Positions 1 to 8,445 of a DNA stretch of 19,206 bases are shown here, piece after piece (position 1 is the stretch's first letter; every line of letters starts with the position of its first letter). The notes beneath the pieces were generated by a model, which saw nothing but the letters and a program-made list of their open reading frames with translations, searched no databases and had not been told where the DNA came from. The stretch comes from Hennigella sp045599065. Its GTDB lineage: Bacteria > Bacillota_I > Bacilli_A > Mycoplasmatales > Mycoplasmoidaceae. Position numbers and translations under genes: made by a program. The stretch covers positions 1-19,206 of the forward strand of contig JAZRVJ010000008.1 in NCBI GenBank assembly GCA_045599065.1, read 5' to 3'.

Positions 1-1010
1 GGGGCTTCACCAATCTTATTTACAGCACAATAGAAATGATATAGGATGCCGTCCTTATAAACAATTGATGGTTTGTGGGCATATTTATTTTCCCACTCTT
101 CTGTTGATTCAATTAGAGGGTCTTTAGTTCATGGGGTTCAATGAATCAAATCTTTTGAAATAGCAAAATTATCATATGTTTTGCCATCTTTAAGAAGGTA
201 GTAAACCATGATATAAGTGTCTTTATACTTTAAGATTATTGGATCACCTGTATTATGAGCTGTTAAATCCTTAAATACATATGTTGGTCAATATCTTGAT
301 CATGTTTTAGCATCATCTGATACGGCAATAAATATTCCTTCTGTTGCATCTTGAGCTTTAGCATTATAGAAGTTAACATATTTATGTCCTAATGTCTTTG
401 CCTCGTCAATAAACATATAACTTTTATAAAGTGTTTTATCTTCTCCAGGTCTTACATCTCAATCAAACGGACTTAAAACTGGACTAGGGAATTTGTTCCA
501 CTTACTAGGATCTGTAATATCATTTGTTACACTTATTGATGCTTCTCCAATAGATAATGGATCTGTTTCATACCCTTGTTCTTTTCCACCAAGATATGCC
601 ATGTAATGTTCACCATTCACTGCTTGTAATTCGTAATCACCAAACAAATCGTTATTTATAAAACTCATATATCCTGCGATTTGATTACAATCTCAGTCTC
701 CTGAACTAGGATTAATACTAAATAATTTAGTTCTATTTGTTCAATCAAGTAAATTTGTTGATTCGGCAATATATGTTTCATATCCATTGTTGTTTGCATT
801 AAAGCCAATATAAGTCATATATCATTTGTCCTTGTATTGAAAAACACTTGGACTATCTGTTCAATAATCAGTTTCTTCCAAAACAGCACCGTATTTGTAT
901 GGTGTTTTTAATAATTCATAAATTTGTTCAATTTCTGATGGGCTACAAGATACTAAACTTGTTGAAACAGATGCAATTAATGGTAATACTGATAAATATT
1001 TTAATTTCAT
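1..1010 (-). CDS. Lipoprotein with beta-propeller glycosidase-like domain (partial, C-terminus outside window)
   Basis: Probable surface lipoprotein that would bind or cut a glycan outside the cell. The first 22 residues are a lipoprotein signal: a basic start (MKLK), a hydrophobic stretch and the lipobox LVSC with the lipidated Cys at 22. The rest, about 336 codons in the window, has repeating blade-like motifs seen in five-bladed propeller enzymes (GH43/GH32/GH130 type): DSPSVFQYKDKWYMTYIG, then GDPIILKYKDTYIMVYY, then AHKPSIVYKDGILYHFYCA. Many Trp residues are encoded by TGA. The ATG at 1010 is chosen because AGGA lies about 6 nt upstream; the in-frame ATG at 1016 would sit directly on that site. 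It has its own promoter after the tRNA terminator, so it is a separate transcription unit. The fold class is fairly clear; the exact family and substrate are not. A non-enzymatic sugar-binding role is possible. Confidence 0.72.
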
Positions 1011-1034
1011 AATCATTCCTACTTTCTTACTTAA

Positions 1035-1040
1035 ATTATA
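1035..1040 (-). promoter_or_regulatory. -10 box (TATAAT) of the lipoprotein gene
   Basis: A perfect TATAAT on the minus strand, 24 nt before the lipoprotein ATG at 1010 and just after the tRNA terminator. Transcription would start near 1028, leaving a short leader with AGGA. No clear -35 box is visible, which is normal in mollicutes. Confidence 0.55.
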
Positions 1041-1046
1041 AAAAAT

Positions 1047-1071
1047 AAAAGTAGGTTCATAACCTACTTTT
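1047..1071 (-). terminator. Hairpin terminator after tRNA-Trp
   Basis: An inverted repeat AAAAGTAGGTT / AACCTACTTTT with a 3-nt loop, followed on the minus strand by a T-rich run (TTTTATTTTTTA). It lies 7 nt beyond the tRNA 3' end, so it is a typical intrinsic terminator for the tRNA or the whole upstream operon. The U tract merges with the -10 box of the next gene. Confidence 0.8.
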
Positions 1072-1078
1072 GATTTAA

Positions 1079-1153
1079 TGGCAGGGGTGGCAGGATTTGA
1101 ACCCACAACACGCGGATTTGAAGTCCGCAGTTCTGCCGTTGAACTACACCCCT
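1079..1153 (-). tRNA. trnW: tRNA-Trp (anticodon UCA, decodes UGA)
   Basis: A full cloverleaf can be read on the minus strand: acceptor AGGGGTG/CACCCCT, D arm GTTC...GAAC, anticodon stem GCGGA/TCCGC around the loop CTTCAAA (anticodon TCA), a T loop TTCAAAT, discriminator G and an encoded CCA. A UCA anticodon reads UGA and UGG as Trp in mollicutes. Selenocysteine tRNA also has UCA, but that tRNA is about 90 nt with a long variable arm and extended acceptor stem; this one is 75 nt with a short variable loop. The in-frame TGA codons at Trp positions throughout the window agree. Confidence 0.96.
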
Positions 1154-1164
1154 ATCGCCTTTAT

Positions 1165-1170
1165 ATTATA
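1165..1170 (-). promoter_or_regulatory. -10 box (TATAAT) of tRNA-Trp
   Basis: TATAAT on the minus strand, 11 nt before the first tRNA base, in the 25-nt gap after the pnuC-like gene. It suggests that the tRNA is made from its own start in addition to any read-through from the long operon. Confidence 0.6.
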
Positions 1171-1178
1171 AATGTAAA

Positions 1179-1958
1179 CTATCTATTTGCTTGAGTTTGT
1201 TTCTTAGATTTCATTCAATTAAATAGACCTAGGAAACAAGTAGCTGTCATACACAAGCCTGAAACAACCATTGTTCAATTATCAAATAATTCTGGATCTT
1301 GAATACTTCTAGTTAATCACAATAAAGATATAGCTAAGTCTGAAAGGATGTAGCAATATCACACTTTGTCATATCTTTTAATCATTGGTAAGAAACATGA
1401 AATAGTAAACATTAAATTGGCTGAATCAAAGATTCTTATTGGTAATGACTCTGGTTGTGTTATTGTTCCGCCTGATCAGAATTCAACAAAACCAGGTATT
1501 TGTTCTACTCAAGCAAATAAACCTGATAAAGCAGCAAAAACTAATAAGTAAATCAATGTAACTCATCAACTAATTTCTTTTGGTTCAATAGAAATTTTAT
1601 TTTTTGAACTTTTATACCAAGCAATTAATGATCAGATTTGAATAATAATATTCAAACTATACATTATCATTGATCCATACATGTGTTTCAATCAAGCTAA
1701 AGCAATTAAAAAAATTGAAGCAACTATTCCTAAAAAAGGACATAAAATTCTCTTCTTTGCTCCAGCCATAGAAGCAAAGATAGAAATGATGGAAGCAACA
1801 AATGCTAATCATGTTTCAGGTAAGTTTCAATAACCAAAACTTAATTGAACAATGAAGAAAATAAAACTTGTTCCTACGTTAAGTCATAGGATAACATGTT
1901 CTAAAATAGATAATTCAGAAATATAGTTCTGTTTTGCAAGAAACGTTTTTACATTCAT
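1179..1958 (-). CDS. pnuC: PnuC-type nicotinamide riboside / vitamin transporter
   Basis: Probable facilitator that brings in nicotinamide riboside (a pyridine-nucleotide precursor), in the cell membrane. The 259-residue product (start ATG 1958, stop TAG, many TGA=Trp codons) is almost all membrane segments, about seven, with Trp-rich stretches typical of the family: FGYWNLPETW, then EISWWVTLIYLLVFAALSG and WVEQIPGFVEFW. The length fits PnuC (about 220-260). It follows the pantothenate kinase gene by 13 nt, so it is the last protein gene of the long operon; no good ribosome binding site is visible, and translation is probably coupled to coaX. A nadE gene in the same window fits NAD supply from an imported precursor. 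PnuC relatives for thiamine or riboflavin exist, so the substrate is an inference. Confidence 0.78.
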
Positions 1959-1971
1959 AATAATTTCTAAT

Positions 1972-2715
1972 TTATCACTTTTTGTATTTAGTTAGACAAC
2001 CTAAAGCTTTTAAAGACATATAAGGTGTAAAAGTAAATTTGTTATCTAATGATTGGTATTTGTATGCTCCACCACCTGTAACAATTATATTACCCTTACC
2101 TAATTTAAATCTTTTAGCAACCAAATCAAGATAACCTTCCATCATATTTCTTGCTCCAGATTTAAATGCATCTATTGTATTTAAACCTATGGTTTTGTCA
2201 AAAATCTCAGGAATTAAACTATCAGGAATTGTAGTAATTTTTGAAACTTGTTCAAGACCAAACAAAACATTAGGAATAAGATCAACAGAAATGATCTTTT
2301 TTCTATCTACAACAACTAAATAGAATACTGTTCCTAAACATAAGATTGCTGCTTTCTTAAAGTTTCTAGCAAGATAATAAGCAGATAATAAAATGTCATT
2401 ACCAATAACTACATTTTTCTTAATGTTGCTTAAATCAACAACCTTTTTAAAATCTTTCTTTGTAACAACATGAATATTTTTGCAATATTTTTTAATTTGT
2501 CTTATGAAGTTGTCTTGATGGATTGGTCTTGCTGAACCAAGGAAGATAACCTTATCAAATTTTGTTATTCTTAGTTTTTTTAAAACTAATTTGAAGTCAA
2601 TGCTGTTTGATTCAATCATTCTGTTTGATAGTTTACCATTAGAATAAATACCTGCTTTAACGCAAGTATTTCCATAATCAATTAGTAAGTATTTAGTTGT
2701 AGTAGATTTTTTCAT
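1972..2715 (-). CDS. coaX: Type III pantothenate kinase, divergent
   Basis: Probable first enzyme of CoA synthesis, phosphorylating pantothenate with ATP in the cytoplasm. The 247-residue product has the ASKHA-fold phosphate loop IDYGNTCVK (residues 12-20), a GND at 105-107 where the family has GxDR with the catalytic Asp, a GTV at 128-130 in place of GTA, and a C-terminal TGGGA (213-217). Length is near the family norm (about 255). The nearby Arg and part of the second GTA/Asp motif are changed, so the enzyme is divergent; activity is likely but not certain. The true end is TAA at 1972, one Trp (TGA) beyond an apparent stop at 1975. The start overlaps the preceding kinase gene by 23 bp and lacks a Shine-Dalgarno site, suggesting translational coupling. 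Confidence 0.72.
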
Positions 2716-3529
2716 GATGAATTACGTATTTGTATGCTCTTCTAACTTGTTTTAATGTTGCTTTTCTATATTTTCTCATCTTACGTGTTTGAGGCATTAT
2801 GTAAGTTCATAAATGAGCAAACACAGCAGATAGGAAGATAAAGTCTGATAATTTTTCCTTATCAAAGTTAGGGATATATTTATTCCAATCTATTTTATCA
2901 ATATTAAGATTTGTTTCTCTAGCTCAATTAGCATAATCTCAATATTGACTTGCTAAACAACACCATTCAAAGTCTATTACATGGACTTTTTGACCATCAT
3001 AAATAACATTCTTAGGGTTGATATCACTATGTGTTAAAACTTGCGGTTCATTTCTTCTTCTATCAAGCAAACACAAATATTTTCTTTGATATTCAAATCT
3101 TAAGAAATGTAAATATTCATTATATTTATCAAAGTCAATAGGTTTAAAACCCATCTTACCATTAATCTTTGCACTATGAATCTTTTTTATTTGTTTAAAT
3201 AAAAGATCATTAAATTCTAAAGATTTATAAACAGTTTTTCTCGGGTTGTTTCCTTCAATTCATTTCTTGATAGCAACACCAGTTTTTTTATCAAAGTATT
3301 TAAAGATGTTGTTTTCAGTTAATTGTAAAGCTCTATATTCAATACTACGATTAATTAGATCTAAAGGTCTAGGAACACGAACTTGATATCTTGTTTCATC
3401 AGATAACGTAAACAAAAATGATTCATTAGTATAACCATTATGAATCGGTCTAACAGATTTGATTTGTCCGGCTTTATTAGGGAACACCTTTAGAAAGGTG
3501 CTATAAGCCAAATCATAACTACTTGACAT
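2693..3529 (-). CDS. LicA / choline-kinase-like phosphotransferase
   Basis: Cytoplasmic kinase of the APH/choline-ethanolamine kinase fold; it probably phosphorylates a small hydroxyl compound such as choline. The 278-residue product has an N-lobe strand pair with NGYTNESFLF and YQVRVPRP (residues about 32-55), followed by the catalytic loop THSDINPKNVI (Asp 169, Asn 174) and the metal-binding DFEW (186-189). These core kinase residues are intact, so the protein looks active. Three TGA=Trp codons lie in the last 95 residues. A GGAAGGA ribosome binding site sits in the end of the FtsK-like gene, which it overlaps by 11 bp; its own end overlaps coaX by 23 bp. In other bacteria LicA starts phosphocholine decoration of surface glycans. 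An aminosugar or nucleoside kinase role cannot be excluded, so the substrate is open. Confidence 0.75.
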
Positions 3530-5426
3530 CTTTTCTTCCTTCCTCTTTTGCTTCGTAGAATGTCTTAATTATATCAACGTCCTCGACTAATTCTGCAGCA
3601 TTAATGTTGCACAATTGGATTCTTTCCATAAATCTAGTTAGTTTTGCAAATGTTAAACAATCACCAACTGAATGTAGTTGGTATCCTCTTAAGTTATCAA
3701 AAATTGTTATACTTTCATTCTCTGTTGATAACTTCAAAATGTATTTACGATCAATCTCTTTAAAGATTTTGTCATCCATAATATCTTTGTTTACATCATA
3801 GCTATGCAAAATACTATAGATTCCTAATCTAGGACCATTAATAATCAAGTTATTAATGATATCTTGGTTTTGGAATGAATCTCTTAAAAGGTGTTCAACA
3901 TTAGCTAAAACTACTAAAACATGTTTTAGTTTTAAATCTTCTCGTTCTACTTTTCTGTTATATTCATCAATGTCATCAGCACGATTGGCACTTAATAAAC
4001 TAATTCTTTGTCTCATCATTTCAACAAATGCTACTAATCTTTCATTACATTTGTTGATATCATCATAATCTTTGTGATCAGTATGAGGTAATTTAGTAAA
4101 GTTTAAATATGCAGCCTCAGCATTAGGGTTTAGAATTATTAATTCTAAGTCAGAAGGTCTAACTGTATAGCACATAGATAAAATCATTAATACAGATAAT
4201 GTCAATGAACCAGAACCACGATTACCTACAATTAAAGCATGATGCTCTTCAGGGAAATATTGACTTACAAGTTTGTTTTCTTTATTTAAACCAACAAAAG
4301 AACTGTAATATTTTCTTCTATCATAAAGTTTAGATGCAGAATGCAATGAAACTTTAGAGAAATAGAAGTTTGTATATTCAATACAAATGATGTGTCCTTT
4401 TAAGACTAAATTAAAGTTGTTGATTTTAGTTATTTTTGAAATTTGTTCTTGTAAGGATAAGATCTTTTTAATTGTTGCTTGATTATGAACTTCAAAGCAT
4501 ACTTCACTAAAAGTAGTAAAGACATTTACTTCTACTGGTGTAGCAGATATGTTTTGAGATTTAAATAACTTAGCTACTTTATCTTGAACGTTTCTAGCTT
4601 TCTTAAAGTTTTCAGCATAGTGACTTAAGTCTGTATAAGGCAATAAGTCAAATGGAGGAATATCGTTTGTATATGCAAATTTTCTAATTATTCTGTTTGA
4701 TACTCTTTTAACTTTATTTTGGTTTTCTTTTAAGGCAGACAATTCATCATATTGTTCTGTTTTTAAAGTACCACCTAGTTTTCTAACCATTCAACCACGT
4801 AATCTTAATCCTACTTTGGTAGATCTATAGTTAATGTTAAAGATAACAAACACACAGATCAACAGAATTATGAAAGCAATTAAGAATAAAACTATGTATG
4901 AAACAAAGAAGAATGCATATGAAACTAGCATAGCTAGAATTCCACCAGACATAAATTCTGAGTTAACAAATCATGTATATTTTCAATTGAAGAAATATTT
5001 CACTCAATTGTCATGATATTGGTTCATCGAAGTAATAAAATCAGGTGTTTCAGTTGGATATTTAACTAATCCAATAATACCTGAAGTCATACATGCTATA
5101 GAAAAGATGACAATTGAAATTAAAACCGCAAACTTCTTTGTTCTAATTACTTTTTCCGTAGGAAGATGGAAAATAACTGAAATTAAAATGAAGATGATTA
5201 AAAGATAAAAAGCATATTTAGTTAATCCTAAAACATAATCGATTAACGCATCAACATAACTACCAACAAATGGAACTCTTGATGAAACAATAAATGTGAA
5301 AAGCAATAATGCTATTTTTCACACATAACTTATAACAAGTGATTTCTTTTCATTCTTTAGAATGTCGGCTACTTGTTGTTCAGTTGGTTGCGGAGATTGT
5401 TGGTTAGTTTGTTGTTGAGTTTCCAT
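3519..5426 (-). CDS. FtsK/SpoIIIE-like membrane protein with degenerate ATPase motifs
   Basis: Looks like a DNA-translocase relative, 635 residues. A Gln/Pro-rich start (residues 1-18) is followed by about four membrane segments within roughly residues 30-200 and then a FtsK-type RecA domain. The domain is recognised by its order of landmarks: HHALIVGN, LELIILNPN (family: LIDPK), KLPHT, EMMRQRISLLSANRADDIDEYNR, and RGYQLHSVGDCLTF. Yet the Walker A site reads GNRGSGSLT (401-409), lacking the Lys of GKS/T, and the Walker B site reads VLVVLANVEH (503-512), lacking the usual Asp-Glu. ATP hydrolysis is therefore unlikely. There is no C-terminal gamma (winged-helix) domain. It starts 2 nt after the RNase J-like gene. 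Possible roles are a membrane scaffold or a partner of a true FtsK elsewhere. The fold call is firm; the function is not known. Confidence 0.75.
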
Positions 5427-5428
5427 AA

Positions 5429-7171
5429 TTATGCAGCGTCTACAATAGTATCAATTGCTTTTTCAACCGAATCACTATAAATGATTGTTAGAAGAACAAG
5501 TGGTCTCTTACCAAATTTCTTTTCGTATTGTTTAACAATTTGCTTCTTGAAATAATCTTGTTGATCTCTTGTTAAATTTGAGTTTGGTTTAAGTTTCTTT
5601 AATTCTTCAACCATTAAATTATTCAAGAAAGCGTTAATTTCATTAACGATTGCTTGATTCTTTTCGTCAGCTTGGTTAATTACACCAACGATGTTGTAAT
5701 TGTAATGTTTAATAGTTTTTGCTTGCTTATCAACCATTAAGCTTGCAAGTACACAGCCACTATCAGCCATTTGTTCACATTCAAATAAACCTGATGCACC
5801 TACATCGTATAAACCTGCTGTACCTACATATTGTTCAATAACTTTAATAAATTTCTTCATGTTGATTAATTTGTCACCATCAAATTGGACAAATTGACCA
5901 TTAGAAATAATTAAGATATTCTTTTGGTTAGTTGATACGCCTTTGCAGAAGTTACGATACTTAACAAAATCCATGTATAAACCATTTACTGGAATAATGA
6001 ATTTTGGTTTAAGGATATTAACCAAGAATTTGTGGTCTTCTTGAGATTGAGATAATTGAATTATCTCTCTTGGTAATTTAACGATTCTTGAAACATTCAA
6101 TCTATTTAAACTATCAAATAGGTTTGCTTCTAGTTTTTCAAAACCGTTTGTTGTTGGCATTGCATAAACAAATGTATCAGTTGGTTTAAATTCTAATCTT
6201 CTATCATCACCTAAAACAATCTTTTGAAGTTTTGTAAATAGAGATTGTTTGTCACCACTGACAACAATAATTCCTCTTTCGATAGTATTAATTTGTTGTT
6301 CATTAATGTAAATTAAATTAGGTAATGTAACAATCTTATTTTGTTGCATGTAACTAAATGCTTTGGCTAATGAACCAGAATAAATATAGAAAGGAATTGA
6401 TTTTGAATTGGCTAAACTTGCTAGCTTAATCAATTTGTAAATATCTTCTTCTTCAAGACAGAAGATTCCTCTTTTAGGCATATCTAAAATTGCATTTTCA
6501 AAGAAACTTGTTACTGAATACTTCGGAGAAGTAAATGCTTGGTTGTTGATGTTTTCACCAACCGCAGTAATTAAAAGCATTACCTTGCCGTTTGTATATC
6601 TTTTTACTTCTTCAGTTAAATCATAAATTGCATTATTAACTGATGTTGGAATCATAAATTGATCAACAAAGACAATTGATTGATCTCCAACTTTGAAAAC
6701 AAATCCTAAACTAGTTGGCATAAAACTTGCTGTTCTAAATGCCATAATTTCAACTCTACCACATCTAAATGGTTTAAGAGGTTGAACACCTATAACTGTT
6801 CACTTAGGTTTAAATTGTTTGTTTTGGTTTTGATTTCTAAAACGACCATTACATCATTCTAGATTGTTATTAATAATAACTTGTCCTAATGTAGATGTAA
6901 AGATTGGAACATTGGGTAAAAGTTTAGTTAAAAATTCTAAACCACCATAAGCATTGTAATTAGGAGTAGGGATAAAAATACCTCTAATTTTATCTTTGTG
7001 GTCTACTAAATAACTAAAATCAGCAATTATCTTCTTGATTCCTAATGTTACAGCTGATGGGCAGTGAATGCCACAACCAAGAACATAAATATCACCATCA
7101 ATAGATAGTGCTGAACACAATTTATCTTTTTCGTCTTGTCCGCCAAGACATATAAATTCTATTTTTGCCAT
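5429..7171 (-). CDS. RNase J-like protein lacking the metal-binding residues (RNase J2-type pseudo-enzyme)
   Basis: A 580-residue relative of ribonuclease J (metallo-beta-lactamase plus beta-CASP). The layout is collinear with RNase J1: KIEFICLGG at the start, a strand ending GCGIHCP, the motif region RGIFIPTPNYNAYGGLEFL (64-82), FRTASFMPTS (145-154), KPTDTFVYAMPTTNGFE, LKPKFIIPVNGLY and a C-terminal RRPMILP-like RPLVLLTII. Active J enzymes have THGHEDH where this has TPNYNAY (69-75), THSIPDS where this has ASFMPTS, SGH where this has LSQSQ, and PVHGEY where this has PVNGLY (394-399). All zinc ligands and catalytic His seem gone, so it should not cut RNA by itself. RNase J2 in Firmicutes is a low-activity partner of J1, and the same role is plausible here. 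Start ATG shares one base with the phoU stop (TAATG). It is joined across an internal TGA (Trp) near 6853. Confidence 0.82.
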
Positions 7172-7875
7172 TATTTCTTTCCTGTTTTAATTTTTCTTGT
7201 TTCTTTTGTGAAATAAAAGTTAGCTTCGCTAATAAAGACAAAATTTTCTTCAATATTGACAGCGTGGTCTACACTTCTTTCAATATTTTTGATTGCAGTA
7301 AATGCACCTAGAGCATCATCCATATTCTTTGCTTTAAAAATAATTTGACCTAATTGTTTAAAGATTAGACGATATTTCTTTGTAAATTTATCTTGCAAAG
7401 GAATTAAGACATGCGAGTAGTAAGCTTTATTTTGTTTATTACCGCTAACTAGATTATTATACACATCTTTTAAGATAATTAACGCTTCTTGTAGTGTCTT
7501 AGCAAGAAGAGACCAAATTTTTGGATTTGGTTTTTTTGCACGATAAAGATATCTTGCAACGTTAATTACATAGTCGCCTAATCTTTCAAGGTCTCTAATA
7601 GATCTAATAACAGCGATAATAAATCTTAAATGAGCAGCTCTTGGCATATCTTTTGATATGACTCAGCTTGCTTCATCAAGAATTTTAGCTTCTCATTTGT
7701 TGCTTTGTTTTTCTAAAGCAAATAATTCATCAAATTGCTTATCAGTTAATCTTTTATGCTTCTTAAGCAAATTTAAAAGTTTATTTTGAGATTTTAAAAC
7801 ATGTGCATAAAAGTCAATAAGCATTTGTTTTAAATTAACTTCAGAAAATTTTAATGTTTCGTAGTTTATTGGCAT
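7171..7875 (-). CDS. phoU: Phosphate-uptake regulator PhoU
   Basis: Cytoplasmic helical protein that restrains the Pst transporter and phosphate signalling. The 234-residue product is about the usual PhoU length. It contains the two metal-binding repeats of the family: RDLERLGDYVINVARYL in the first half and NIERSVDHAVNIEENFVF in the second. It starts 3 nt after the PQ-loop gene and ends in TAATG, overlapping the RNase J-like gene by one base. The gene lies in the pst operon, its usual place, though a PQ-loop gene separates it from pstB. Mollicutes typically lack PhoR/PhoB, so PhoU here may act directly on the transporter (inference). TGA codes Trp near 7694 and 7660. Confidence 0.92.
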
Positions 7876-7878
7876 AGT

Positions 7879-8379
7879 CTACACATTAACAGTATCTACT
7901 GTTTCACTTGATTTTTCTTTTGCGTCGGCTTTAACTTTTTGTTGTTCCTTTTGCATTTTTCTTTGCAACTTAGCTTGTTTTTCATCAGCTCTAATTTGCT
8001 TGTAGTTTTCAGCTAGTTGAGTTTCAGTAATTCCTCTTCTTTTAGCTCAAAGCATATTTCTTACCTTGAAGAATAATACAATTGCTGATGATGTACATGA
8101 AACAAGATTAGCCAGGAATAGTGGTAATCCATTAGATATTCTTAATGCTGAATCCATAGATGGGTCGCAAAGGATTCCTAAACCTTGGATAGCAAAAAAC
8201 AAATCACCTACAACTAATAAAATAAATGTTCACAACGAAACACTTTCAGTGTTTTTTGTTTTGATTGTTTTAATTAATTGTGGCATTGAAAATATAGCAA
8301 TTAATATTGCGGCAATTATACCGATATAAAAATATCATTTTGGTTTATCGGCATTTACGATATTCAATAATAAATTCAT
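7879..8379 (-). CDS. PQ-loop (SemiSWEET-like) membrane protein
   Basis: Small membrane protein of 166 residues with about three transmembrane helices and one PQ-loop motif, FSMPQLIKTIKTKNTESVS, in the first third; this is the SemiSWEET layout. After the last helix comes a long charged tail rich in Lys, Glu and Gln (KRRGITETQLAENYKQ and onward) that is probably helical and cytoplasmic. SemiSWEETs form dimers that pass sugars; some other PQ-loop proteins carry amino acids. The start ATG has a strong AGGAG site 7 nt upstream. It sits between pstB (60-nt gap with a hairpin) and phoU (3-nt gap), an uncommon member of a phosphate operon. The family is fairly clear; the cargo is unknown. A link to phosphate handling would be guilt by association only. 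Confidence 0.75.
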
Positions 8380-8428
8380 AAATTCTCCTTTAAATAAATC
8401 GTGTTGCTTGGGCAAGTAATCTTTTTAA

Positions 8429-8445
8429 AAATAGTTTAACTATTT
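8429..8445 (-). terminator. Weak hairpin after pstB, possible attenuator
   Basis: A perfect 8-bp inverted repeat AAATAGTT-A-AACTATTT that includes the pstB stop codon and runs into TTTTT on the minus strand. The stem has only two G-C pairs, so it would be a weak terminator. It is in the only sizeable gap (60 nt) of the operon, where partial termination could lower expression of the downstream genes relative to pstSCAB. Confidence 0.35.

Noticed and set aside
1079..1153. Selenocysteine tRNA because of the UCA anticodon
   Set aside because: The tRNA is 75 nt with a normal 7-bp acceptor and no long variable arm, and TGA codons in many genes sit at family Trp positions.
1366..1551. Plus-strand open frame of 61 codons
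   Set aside because: It lies opposite the pnuC-like gene, which has consistent membrane and family motifs; no start signal.
3519..7171. Decaying pseudogenes for the RNase J-like and FtsK-like proteins
   Set aside because: Both frames are open end to end when TGA is Trp, and motif order is kept; loss is limited to catalytic residues.
8066..8329. Plus-strand open frame of 87 codons
   Set aside because: Opposite strand of the PQ-loop gene, which has a strong ribosome binding site and a recognised motif.
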